Shown: positions 11,574-23,244 of the stretch, one piece after another | Numbering within the stretch: position 1 is the first letter of the stretch | Layout: the number at the start of each line of letters is the position of its first letter | Origin: Adenophora triphylla var. japonica | Lineage: Eukaryota; Streptophyta; Magnoliopsida; Asterales; Campanulaceae | Assembly: GCA_022495995.1 (NCBI GenBank) | Contig: JAFEMH010006946.1 | Span: forward strand, 43,586-107,585 | DNA length: 64,000 nucleotides | Direction of reading: 5' to 3' | Program-made: the position numbers and the translations under genes | Notes under the pieces: model-generated | Database searches by the model: none | The model's input: only the letters and a program-made list of their open reading frames with translations | Told to the model about the DNA's origin: nothing

Positions 11574-14260
11574 ATGTTAAACGAAAACGAATTTCCAGTG
11601 TGGAAAAACAGAATCATGTGGTACATGGATTCAATAGACGACAGATTAATGACTGTAGTCAGAGATGGTCCTATGACTCCCATTAAAATCAACACCACAC
11701 CTAGAGCACCCAAAACTCCTCTCATGGATCACGTCGATAGATCGTCCGAACAAGAATTTGAGGTTTATGAAACTTACGTTCCAAAGCCCCGTGAAGAATG
11801 GACCAAAGATGATAAGATTTGTGCTACCATGGATAGAAAAGCTATGCACATCCTAACTTCTGGTCTTGACGACAGACTGTACAAGCAAGTACAATGCTAC
11901 GAGTCTGCTCAAAAAGTGTGGCAAAGTCTGCTCAGATATTTTGAAGGAGATCAGGTGGCTAAGGACAACCGGCTCTACAAAAGTGTTGCTGAGTTTGAGT
12001 CTTTCAAGAAGAACCCAAGTGAGACTCTCAAGGAAACGTACGACCGTTTCTGTGAGGTAAGCAATTCTTGTGCTTCGTTAGGTAGAATTTATACCATGAA
12101 AGACCTTAACATGAGATTCCTCAACTCTCTTGGAGATTTGTGGCATGTCAAGGTCGCCATTTTAAAAGAATGCCGAGATTTGAACACAACTCACATTCAA
12201 AATATCGTGTCAACTTTATGTTTGTATGAGGAAGAACTCAACATGCTATGTGGAGTTCAAGAACAATTTAAAAACTTATCTCTGTCAGCTCAGACTGAGA
12301 TTTTCCCGGGCTCTTCCTTGATCAATAACCAAATTTGCCAATGACTCTCCATCAACCTCTCAGCCTCTTATAAACCAAACCAATGTCAACCCTAGCTTGC
12401 CTACTGAGAAAGATGAATTGCTGCCTTTGCTAGAAATTATAGAAAATTCAAGGATTTCAAGAGATCCCAACAATCCCACAGCAAATCATTCCAACCCAAA
12501 TCCTCATCCTTCCAAAGATCTGGAAGTTTTCACAAAACTGGCCAAACCTCAACCTCAACCGATGGCAAAAATGCTCAAGGTGAGCTTGTTTGCTACAACT
12601 GTAGGAAACCCGGCCATTTTGCCTCCAAGTGCCCTCAACCAAAATATGAATTTTTGAGGAAGAAACCCTTTAGGAAAAATCAAAGATCAAAAAGCCTAGT
12701 AGCCGAGGAAGGGACAGAAAAGGCTATGCCAGTTTGGTTTGAGACTGACTCCGAAAATGAGAATGCTGACTCAGATGAAGATGCTGATGTTAGTTTTGTT
12801 GCTATTGATGGAACCGATGATGGACATATCTCTTTACAGTAACCAATCTTTAGACATCCCAACACCACTGACCTGCCAACCGACAATGACACAACCAGAC
12901 CTATGAGATCTTCTTTGTCATATTTTGACCAACCTATACCTAGGGCAGATAACCCTTACAACTTCAAGATTCAGAGTATATGTGGAGCTCTCTACGGTCA
13001 ATGCAAAACCGCTTTCACTATCAAACCTCTAATGCAACCGATACAACAGACCTTCCAAACTCAGGCTCAATCGATCTCTAATCATCAACCTGTGTTTGAA
13101 CCCCAACCGATCCAATTCATGAAATCCTTAACCGACATAAGTCTTCAACCACAATCGATCTCCTCTCTGCCAAATTTTGATCCCAACTTTGAACCATCAT
13201 CCTCAACCTCTCAGCCTAATGTTGACCCAATGCCCAAAATGTCAAAATCTGAGATGGCAAAGGTGATGAATGAACTCTTCACCGATTTTGAAAAATTAAA
13301 TAATGTTCATAAAACTATGGCTGTTGATCTTAACAGGATCCAAAATGAGAATGACTCTTTGACAGTTGAAATAAAAATTTTGAAAGAAAGTAAGCTAGAG
13401 TCTGATTAGTTAAGAAAAGAAAATCAAGAACTCAATGAAAGACTGAACATCTGTCTCTGTCAAATTGCTGATTTGGTTTCAAGAAAAAACTCTCTTTCCA
13501 AAACTGTTGATACTCTTTCTAAACCCAGAGCTGCTGTTGAGACTATCCTACAAGATCAAATGTATAGAGACTCATCAGGTTTAGGATTTAACTCCAGCAG
13601 CAGTAATGAAAGCAAAATTAAGCCAGATGTTAAGTCTATCACAGAAAACTTGATGGATAAGTTTGATGATACTCAATCTAACCTACTAAAGAAAAGTTTC
13701 CTTGAACTTTTGGTGCTATCCCACTCACCTATCCTAAGGTGAAGGAACAGATCAAGGTCAAGGTTGACAAGAACAAAACCCAATGGGCTAAGGTAGCTGA
13801 TCCTAAGCTAGATCCCTATGTCCCACTTGGAGATGGTGACAACAAAGTTGGAATTAAACTTGTTGGCCAAGCTGCAGGTCTGAAAACCTCAACTGATAAG
13901 GCAACTCTAACTGGTCAAGGAGCAACCGGTCAGACACCTGTCACCGGCTATTCAGCTCCAACCGATAAAGGTTCCTCAACTGGTAAAGGAATTTCCAAGC
14001 CCATGCAACCGGCCAACAAAGGTAAAGCCAACACCTTTATACCCAAGGTTTTTGTTCCTGCTCAACCGTCTGATCCTTCTGAAGCGTTGGGCAAATTGAT
14101 TATCAACTCATCCAAGTCTTCTCAGCCATCTTCTAATAAATGTTCAAACTGTGGATTTATCGGTCACAGGGCTTATGAATGCCTCTTGAAGCACCTATCT
14201 GGACCCACTGAGCCCCAAAGCTCAAGTGGTGGCCAGGTATGGATGCGAAAGAGGAACTAA
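11574..14260 (+). pseudogene. gag: Long copia gag, broken
   Basis: Nucleocapsid polyprotein. The first open stretch runs from the PBS to 12344; its first ATG is at 11574. It carries the copia-type gag domain with FPVWKNRIMWYMDSID, KAMHILTSGLDD and AQKVWQSLLRYFEG. A first zinc knuckle, CYNCRKPGHFASKC, lies around 12588-12630, in the frame of the 12654-12842 stretch. A Ser/Pro/Gln-rich part (12903-13409), a coiled-coil-like part (about 13250-13480) and a second knuckle (CSNCGFIGHRAYEC, about 14142-14183) follow. Stops (for example TAG at about 13407) and frameshifts break it into at least five pieces. The total, about 900 codons, is long for copia gag and fits SIRE-like elements. Confidence 0.85.
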
Positions 14261-14309
14261 CTCTTTGGACCCAAAAGAATAAGGGAGACCATAAGCTTAT
14301 TGTTTTATT

Positions 14310-17300
14310 TCAGGAATGCTTTATGGCCTCAACCGATGCTAGTAAGGATGTTTGGATTATGGACTGTGGATGCTCTAGGCATACGACTGGCCATGCTGAT
14401 CTCCTTACCGATCTTGAAGAAGCATCTGGTCCTCTGATCGTCTTTGGAGACAACGTAAAGGGTAAAATTATCGATCCTGGATCCATCAAAAGAGGTGCAG
14501 TTACTGTACAGAAGGTATCTTTGGTGGATGGTCTAAAACATAACCTTCTCTCCATATCACAATTTTGTGATAAAGGTATGCATTGTATTTTCAATTCTTC
14601 CAACTGTTATGTGAAAGACATTGCTACAAGAGAAACCTTATTCACTGGACAACGAAAAGGTAACATCTATGCTATAGATTTAAATACTGTTTTGAGTGTT
14701 ACTAATGTTTATTTTGTAGCAAAGAACATCAGTAAGAATTCATGGCTATGGCACAAGAGACTCAGTCACTTGAATTTCAAATACCTATCCAAGCTGGCAA
14801 ATGCAAATCTGGTTTTCGGCCTACCTCAAGTGTCTGTTGATCATGGAAGGAAATGCAGAGCCTGCCAGTTAGAAAAGCAACATAAAGAATCATTCCACAG
14901 CAAGCCCTGCATGTCCACTTCTAAGTGCCTCTAGCTGCTACATATGGATCTGTTTGACCCCACAACAACTGCCAGTTTAGGGGGTAGCAGATATGCCTTG
15001 GTTATTGTACACGACTATTCAAGATATACCTGGGTGGAAACATTTGCCTCCAAAGATGATACTTATGAAGTTGCCACCAACCTTTTTCGTCGACTTCAAA
15101 CCCAAAAGGATTGTGACATCATCAGTATGAGATCAGATAATGGAACAGAGTTCAAGAATAATGGATTGCTCAGTACTGTGATGATCATGGAATCGACCAC
15201 AACTTCTCAGCCGCTTTAACACCACAACAAAATGGTGGTTTTGAGAGAAAGAACAGAACCTTGATCGAAGCTGGGAAAACAATGATATCCGAAGCTAGGC
15301 TACCCAAGTATTTTTGGGCTGAAGCAATCCATACAGCATGCTTCACCCATAATCGGTCTTTGGTCAACAAATTTCACAACAAGACCCCTTATGAGCTTTG
15401 GCGTGGCAGAATTTCCAACATTGGTTTCTTCAAGATTTTCGGCTGCAAGTGCTATGTTCTTTAAAACGGTAAAGAGCGTCGAGGTAAATTTGATGAGAAA
15501 GTCGATGAAGGCATCTTTAGTGGTTATGCCAAGCATAGTAAGGCATTTAGAGTTTTTAATAAATGTCTGTTGAAAATTGTTGAATCTGTTCATGTTACAT
15601 TTGATGAATTTGATTTGGTAGAGTATGACAAGGCTCCAAATAGTACTAATAATTTTGGTGTTTTTGAGACAGGTGAATCCAGCAATCCAAATTCCATTCA
15701 AACCACCAGTAACAATGCAAATCAGTAGAGCCCTAGTTGTTGATTCATTCTTTTCTCAATCGGTCAGAAATTCTAATGCCCAAAATCCTTTAACCGATTC
15801 ACTACAAGCTAGCCCCTCTACTACTGTTCCTTTTACACCACCTGAACCAGTTTCAAACATTAACTTACCATTTCCTTCACCACTAACCGATCATCAGTCA
15901 GCCTCACCTCTCCCTAACCGATCTCCCCAATCGGTCACACCTCCTTTAACCAATTCTCTTCCTCCCTTAGAAATTTTAAGATAGGAATTGGTCAGGAAAG
16001 ACCTCCCTAGGGAAGTGAGATCAGTTAGAGATCACCCATTAGAAAATTTGATTGGTGATGTCTTTGGTCCAAGAATGACTAGACGCCAGTTAAGAAGCAT
16101 GGAGGAACAACATGGATTATTTTCCTCTGCTATGGTCTCAAATATAGAACCAAAGAAGATTGAAGAATCACTGAATGACCCTAGCTAGGTAGAAGATATG
16201 CAAGAAGAGCTCAACTAGTTTAACAGATGCAAAGTTTGGGAATTAGTGCCTAGACCTAGTGTGATCAGACAGTGATTGGGACGAAATGGGTTTATAGAAA
16301 TAAGCTGGATGAGTCTGAAAAGATTACAAGAAACAAGGCTAGATTGGTGGCAAAAGGGTATAGAAGGAAGAGGGCATAGATTATGATGAGACCTTTGCCC
16401 CCGTAGCTAGACTAGAAGCCATTAGGTTATTTCTTGCCTATGCTGCCTACAAGGAATTTAAGTTGTACCAAATGGATGTGAAAAGTGTCTTTCTTAATGG
16501 AGAACTTCAAGAGCTTGTATATGTAGATCAACCTTCAGTATTTGAGGACTCCAAGAAGCCTAATCATGTTTAACGGTTAAACAAAGCTTTGTATGGCCTC
16601 AAGCAAGCACCCCGAGCATGGTATGAAACTCTCTCCAAATTCCTACTTAGTGAGAAGTTTGAACGAGGTAAAATTGATACCACCTTATTTATTGCAAAGC
16701 ATAATGGACATTCATTGTTAGTTAAAATATATGTAGATGACATTATTTTTGGATCTACTAACGAAAAATTATGCAAGAGATTTGAGAAACTTATGCGGTG
16801 CAAATTTGAGATGAGCATGATGGAGAGCTAACCTTTTTCCTTGGACTTCAAGTCAAACAAACTCAAGAAGGTATCTTCATCAATCAAGCCAAATACACCA
16901 AAGATCTCATCAAAAAATTTGGTCTTGATTCTGCTCATCCTCAAAGCACGCCAATGGCCACCAATGTACACCTTGACAAAGTTGAGTCCGATAATAAAGT
17001 AGTTATGACACTCTACCGAGGTATGATAGGATCTCTACTTTACTTAACCACTAATAGACCAGAAGATATCATGTTTGTCGTATGTGCATGTGCTAGATTT
17101 CAAGCTGATCCCAGAGAATCACACTTGCAAGCTGTTAAAAGAATTATTAGATATCTTGTGGGAACTACCAACTTAGGTTTGTGGTACCCAAAAGATTCAG
17201 CATTTACGCTAATTGGCTATTGAGTTGCTGATTTTGCATCTTGTAGGGTCACAAGAAAAAGTACTAGTGTGACTTGTCAATTTCTAGGTAACCGATTGGT

Positions 17301-17676
17301 TTCATGGTCATGTAAAAAGCAAGCTTCAAATTCCACTTCTACAACTGAGGCTGAGTACATAGCTGCTGGGAGTTGCTGCTCACAAATCCTATGGATGAAG
17401 CAATAACTAGTAGACTATGAAATTCCCCAAGAAGTGTGTTCCATCTACTGTGACAACACCTCAGCCATTTCAGTCTCCAAAAATCATGTGATGCATTCCA
17501 AGACTAAGCACATAGACATCAAATACCACTTCCTCAAGGATCATGTTGAAAACGGTAATATCGTTCTTTTAAAAGTTCATACTGATTATCGGTTAGCTCA
17601 TATTTTGACAAAACCCTTAGACATTAAAAGATTTGAATTCCTTAGAGGAGAACTAGGCATGATTGATATTTGTTAA
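14310..17676 (+). pseudogene. pol: Copia pol (PR-INT-RT-RH), broken
   Basis: The protease site reads MDCGCSRHTTG: the usual D-S-G triad is D-C-G (codons 14362-14370), which should inactivate it. The pre-integrase zinc site follows (WLWHKRLSHL ... CRACQLEKQH). The integrase core has MDLFDP, RSDNGTEF and PQQNGGFERKNRTL, so D, D and E are all present, but a frameshift near 15172 splits it. Reverse transcriptase runs from about 16190, with a frameshift near 16370 and a stop at about 16571; LYGLKQAPRAW and YVDD are intact. RNase H has TTEAEYIA and YCDNTSAI and ends HILTKPL...LGMIDIC at 17676. Many stops sit where Trp or Gln is usual, as expected from C-to-T decay. Confidence 0.93.
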
Positions 17677-18300
17677 TAAATTGTGCTAACTTTGTTACTT
17701 GTGTAAGCTATCAACTGATCAAGGTGATTCTTCAAATAACACTGCTAACCGGTGTCCCTAACCGGTATATCTAACCGGTGTGCTAATATCTTTAACCGTT
17801 GCTTGCTTCTAACCTATGGTCTCTAACCGACATCAAAGTAGCTCTCATCAACCGGTCATTGCACCTGACCGGTCGCTCCTCTAACCGATCAAGCCATCAA
17901 CCTGTCAAGCGCCTAACTGACGAACTGCGACCGGATTGAAAATCACAATTCATATTTGACCGGCTCGTTTCACGCGTCTAACCCCTGCTGTCATGTCAAT
18001 CACATATCAGCCATTTCAGTCTGACAACTCTGTGAGCTGTCCCCAACCTTTCCTTTCCTAGGTAGATCAAAATTTTAATTTTGATCAAATAGATAATCTC
18101 TGTATCATTCTTATTTATCCAAAAGGTTATTCTTTTTGTTCATTATTATGTTTAAACATAACTGCTGCATACACGTATCCTATTTTTATGTCCCATATTT
18201 AGAATCGTGGATAAAATATTTAATATATGTGCAAACCAGTTAAAAACGTTTGAATTGATTTTGTTTCTACCAACAAAACCTTTTCGTCTCCTATTCTCTC
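17677..18300 (+). other. Spacer between copia pol and third coding region
   Basis: No frame of note. 17740-17960 is dense in AACCGGT/AACCGAT and decayed versions such as AACCTGT and AACTGAC. The rest is AT-rich and leads into the promoter-like segment. Confidence 0.7.
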
Positions 18301-18306
18301 TCTCCC

Positions 18307-18315
18307 TATAAAAGG
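18307..18315 (+). promoter_or_regulatory. Internal TATA box upstream of third coding region
   Basis: TATAAAAGG in the context TCTCCCTATAAAAGGTT. About 40 bp further is a (CT)n run (18354-18388), which resembles the pyrimidine patch of plant core promoters. A leader with a possible donor (CCCTAG|GTTACG near 18560) and a clear acceptor before the ATG (TTGATTTCACAG) follow. The arrangement is that of a small plant gene promoter and not of a read-through region. Confidence 0.55.
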
Positions 18316-18351
18316 TTTTCAAAAGCAAACATTTAAATTTTTGCACCCAAG

Positions 18352-18353
<2 letters not shown>

Positions 18354-18388
<35 letters not shown>
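18354..18388. repeat. (CT)n microsatellite
   Basis: About 17 CT units between the internal TATA box and the third coding region. The open frame on the reverse strand (Arg-Glu repeats) is an artefact of it. Confidence 0.95.
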
Positions 18389-18392
<4 letters not shown>

Positions 18393-18600
18393 TTTGAATT
18401 TCAAACGGTTAAAGATCTATCTGTCTTCAAGCTCATCCGTGTTTACTCAAGCCTTCATCTGTTCTTCATCAACATTTATTCGATTTTCTGTTAATAATTC
18501 CAAAACCCAAAATCTTTCTAAAAACCATGAATATTTCGCTTAGAACATTCAAACCCTAGGTTACGAACTTCATTTCATATGCCTATTTTATGTGTTCTAA

Positions 18601-18802
18601 CTTAAAATGTTGATTTGATGCTTGATTTCACAGATGGCTCCCAAAGCTTCAACCCCTAAGAAAGACATTTATGGAGGTTACATTCTCTCGAGCTTCTTCG
18701 AACTTAAAATATTGATTTGATGCTTGATTTCACAGATGGCTCCCAAAGCTTCAACCCCTAAGAAAGACATTTATGGAGGTTACATTCTCCCGAGCTTCTT
18801 CA
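18601..18802 (+). repeat. 102-bp tandem duplication of splice acceptor and start codon
   Basis: Two copies, starting at 18601 and 18703, each contain TTGATTTCACAG followed by ATGGCTCCC. The first ATG (18634) reads about 28 codons and then meets TGA at about 18718. The second ATG (18736) opens the long frame. Confidence 0.9.
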
Positions 18803-21800
18803 ATTCAGATGAGGGAAAGCTTCTTCAAGCCCTATTCATGGAAGCTGGTGTTCTTCCATTCTTGATGCCAGGGGGGAATGAAGATATTTTCTATGAGTTG
18901 GTTAATGAAATGTTTGACAATGGTGTTCTTGATGATGATGCGAAGAATGGGGAATTGTCTGCTATCATTTCAATCGTTGCTGGCCAACCGATAACTTTCA
19001 ATCCTTCAGCAATTGCCAATACCTTCCCTACCCTTCCTTCAACCGGTTCATCTTCTATTTTAATGAAAGATATGGAGATTGTATGGTCAAGAGTTAGAGG
19101 AACTGACCCTTTTGTTACCGATGAAGGTAATAAGAAAGAAGATTTGGATGCCGTTCACTATGCCCTAGATGAGGTGGTTGATCGATGCTTCATTTGTCGG
19201 TCTGGCTCGCACCATTATATCACTATGGTTCAATGGGAAGTTATTGCAGCAATCATTCTTCAAAGCGAGTTCAACTGGTGTTCGTTTCTCTATAGAATCA
19301 TTTTGGTAGCCTTCAAGAAGTATCAGAAGGAGAAGCCCAGTACCAAGGCTAACAAGGCCAAACCCTGTCACTATTTGTTGATTAGCCGTGTGTTGAGGAA
19401 AATTCCAGATGTGCTTGATGCCTCAACCGGTCAACCAAGATACCCTCAATCCTTCTGTAAGTCATTTGATAAGTTTGATCAGGCCTGGATTCTTAAAGAG
19501 GGCCAAGCCATCAGTCGGTGCTGCAACCGGTAAGCCTTTTGTTCCTCAACCGGTGGCTGCTAAGAAAAAGTCTAACCGACCAAAGGTGAAGTCTTCAACC
19601 GATGCTCCCGAACCGCTCTCTAACTTACCGGTCAAGCGGAAGCTAACCGATGAGCCTTCAACCGATCCCAAATCGGTTAGTGCCCCTCAATCGACCTCAT
19701 CTGATGATCAACCGATTGCTATCGTTCTTTCCCCTGACCGACCAAAGAATACTGCTAAAAAATCAGCCCCTCCACCTATCCTAAAATCGAAGCCTATTCA
19801 GAAATCTTCCTCTCAATTGGCAAGAGAGAATGCTAAGAGAAAGAAGAGAATTGAAACCGATTTGGGCAACTTCATTCCTTTCATTCCCAAACAGTTATTT
19901 AACCATGACTTTCTAACCGATAAAGTTCCCTTTACCGGTCAATCTTCTTCTCGACTGGTCAGTCGTTGCCAACCTATCAGAAACCCAACTTTCCTTATCT
20001 ACCATTACAACCATTGGTCTGTCAATCCCAAGTCTGCTCCCTCTCCAAAATGGGTTTATCCCATCGATCATCTGCCTCCATTCATCAGGATATTCTTACA
20101 GTTTCATGAGATCAACAAGAACTTTGTCCCCATAGGTGACATGACTGATTATGTTGACTTTGATAACACTCATGAAGATAAAGGGATTTACTTCAGCATG
20201 CCATGTCTCCTGAGTGAGTATGACATCTCCCTATCCAGAGAAAGCCTTATCAAGCTATATAATTGATATTTTGATCTTCTGCCTCCTTTCTGGAATGCTA
20301 TCTACCTGGCTCAGGATAGACTCAGGCAAGATATGATGGTCCATGTAGTGTGGGCCGATTTTGCTCTTCTATACAATGCCCAAGACACTTTGATGGAATC
20401 TGACCCATATCAGTTGGGCAGATATGAGCTACCAGAGGATAATCTTCCCTCCATTGATTCTGAGCCTGTTTTCCTTGGTCCTAGGAGAATAGAGTTTATA
20501 AAGAATGTGATGGACCTAGTTCAGAACATGGTGGATATTGACAATGAAATCCAAGCCATGGGGGATATTGCTTTATCTGATTTCTTTTCATTGGTTCACT
20601 CTAACAAAAACAAGTGGACTTCAGTGATTGATGAAGAAATTGAAGATCTGTTCAAAGATAGTGGCTCTAATAAAGTTGATGATGATGATGATAGAATTGA
20701 TCGGTCAGGCTCCAGCTCCAGCCCTTCTGATGATTCTGATAATGATAATGATCAATTTGAGGCTGCCGTTAACCGATCTGAAAAGATTGATTTTTCTACT
20801 CCCAAACCGATGGCAACAGTTAGAAATGTGGGAGGAGGCTTAACCGAAACTTCACCGGTTACAGCCTTAGGAGGAGGAGATGTTGAGAAAATTGATTCCT
20901 TACCGGTCACTCAACCGATGCCTCTAACCGGTGTGATTGTTGAATCGGTTAGAGAAGACTAGATGTGCCTCTAACCGTTGTATCTACTGAACCAGTTAAA
21001 GAGAATAAACCAACTGAAGTTGATGTTGATGATATTGAATTGCAAAAGGCTATAGCTGCCAGTTTATTTGAAGCAGAATTGACCCGACAAAGAATTTCAG
21101 TGAATGATTTGGCCACTCAGCAAGCTATCCAAGCCTTTCTCTCGGTCAGCCAAGTCACTCCTGATTCGAAAGATAAGTCACCGATTAAGGAGGAGACCGA
21201 TCCTATTTTTGAGGAGAAGTCTTCATCAGATTTCTTTGAAGAGGAAGAACTTTCAGATGATGAACCTGTTGACTTTGATCCCTCTGATGTTGTTGTTCCA
21301 CTAGCTAGCTTTAACTTTACCCATGACCAGAAGGATCTACTTTCTCCTCTCAACTATTATATAACAAAGGCTTCAATTCCTCGGTTAGACAATGGGATGC
21401 CTCTCTTTGATGTTCATGAAAAGATCGCTAGCCGGTCCAGCCTTGAAGCTATTCCTATGCCTCCACCAATTGCCGATTAAATTCAGAAGAAGAGGAGAGC
21501 GGACAGAATGCAGGTGCTTGTTGATGTTGCTGAAGTTATGGAACATGGTGACCCTCCAACAGATACACCTCCTCAGCTTACCAAAACTTATGGCCCAGGT
21601 GAAACCAGCAGCCGTTTTCAAAAATCCAAAATCCTTAAACTCAGAAAGAGACCTGCACCTCCCAAAGGCCACAAGCTCAAGTCAGGCAAAGCAGAACAAC
21701 AACTCATCTCTGTCTTCCCCTCCAAACAAAATCCAAAATATACCTCTTTAACCTCCCAACGGCAAACCACCATCAGAATTCATGGAGAGATTGTCAACCA

Positions 21801-22883
21801 AGTCACTTGATCGGTTGAAAGCACCTTGTCAACCGGTAACCTTTTTATCAGGTACCTCTCCCTGAATAACCGAATGACCCAAGTGTTGGAACTGAGAATT
21901 TTCAGATGGTCTTCTGAGGTTACTTATATGGTAGGTTTGATGCCACAAGTGCCTAGATTGTCAATAAGGAGAAATGGTAATGTCCAACCGTGGAGCAACA
22001 TTTGACATGCCTCCCTCCTACTGGGTGCTTTAAGGATGATTCCCTTGATATGATTAAGGCAAAATTACTTACCGTTGGTCCCTACTGCTATTGAACTGTT
22101 GGAAATGTCTTTTGTTGAGATGATGAGCCTAGAGCCAAATGACTTTGTAGCCCCTGCTGATGATCATCCTGATTCCTCTTCTGAATCAGTCAATGAGGTT
22201 ATTGAGATTTATCCAACCAGCCAAGTGACTAGAACCAGTTAGGCCTTTACCGATGCTCAAACCGATTCTCCAGCTATCTCTCCAACCGATTAACCAACCG
22301 ATATTCCAGTTGATTCTCTAACCGACCAGCCTCCAGCCGACCAATCTCTAGCCATTAAGATATCAACTCCCTTAACCGATCGTCTTCTTATCGATGCTGT
22401 CTTACCGACTCATGTTCAACCGATCCCTCAACCGGCCCCCTCAACCGATGATGATAATCCTCAACGGCCAGTTATTATGCTTGATCTTGTTGAATTTCAT
22501 GAGGCCTTGCTCAAAGTGATTGCTGATGTCAACGTTGAGTTAGTCAACTATCTTGCTAAGTCCAATCAGGAGGAGGATGAGAGAAGACTTAACCGAATAG
22601 AAACTTTGCTATGGCCATGGCTAACTTTGTCCAGTTGTTGAATAAGAAGGATGCTACCATAAGAGATCTGCTGCTGCAACTTGATGAAGCTCATTACACT
22701 AACAAAGCTCAGTATGAGGAGCAGAAGAAAAGAAAAAGAGAAGAGAAGAAAGAGAAGAAAGCAAAGAGAGATGCCAAGAGAGCCAGATCTTCAGACCCTG
22801 TTGCATCGACTACACCAACTTCAGCTACTCCTCCGGTCAAAGACCCAACCGATCCTCCAACCGATCCTGCTACTGAAGATTAG
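18736..22883 (+). pseudogene. Third coding region of copia element, broken; possible plant-transposon-protein family
   Basis: About 1,380 codons, read from 18736 in frame 1, shifting near 19507 to frame 2 (stop at 20264-20266 inside otherwise continuous sequence). Near 20963 it returns to frame 1, with stops at 21478-21480 and about 21808, then reads brokenly to 22883. The N-terminal 250 residues are compact and globular-looking (ELSAIISIVAGQPITFNP; MVQWEVIAAIILQSEFNW). They resemble the putative plant transposon protein domain seen next to plant LTR elements, a weak match from memory. The middle is Ser/Pro/Asp/Glu-rich and the end is a strongly charged, coiled-coil-like Lys/Glu tract (about 22700-22790). 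The position downstream of pol is where SIRE elements carry their env-like frame, but no signal peptide or clear transmembrane segment was seen. Confidence 0.6.
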
Positions 22884-23230
22884 AATGTAACCGAGGATAT
22901 GAATGTCTTTCTTTCAACCAGTCAGCTGATTATTCAATGAGAATTTCTGAACTCTAAACTTGTCCATTTAAATGTTTTGCTTTCTTGAAATGCCTTATTT
23001 TTTTAATGATTTCACTGCTACTAACCGTTTCACTTTGCAGGTTGTCTCATTCAAATTTCTTTCCTCTTATTTTACTTTATTTTTTCTTAAGCTTTATTTT
23101 TGTAAGCTTTACTTAGGTTACATAAAGTTGTCACTTGACTCAGGGAATGCCATATTTAAAAAAATTAAAATCTTAGTCATTCTTTTACTGAGTTGAGATA
23201 GATGTTAACCTAGGGTGATTGGACTTAAGC
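22884..23230 (+). other. 3' untranslated part of copia internal region
   Basis: T-rich, no convincing frame; the 74-codon frame at 22972-23196 is low complexity (Phe/Leu-rich). Confidence 0.6.
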
Positions 23231-23244
23231 AATTAGGAGGAGAT
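23231..23244 (+). other. Polypurine tract of copia element
   Basis: AATTAGGAGGAGAT directly precedes the TGTTAG start of the right LTR. Confidence 0.75.
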
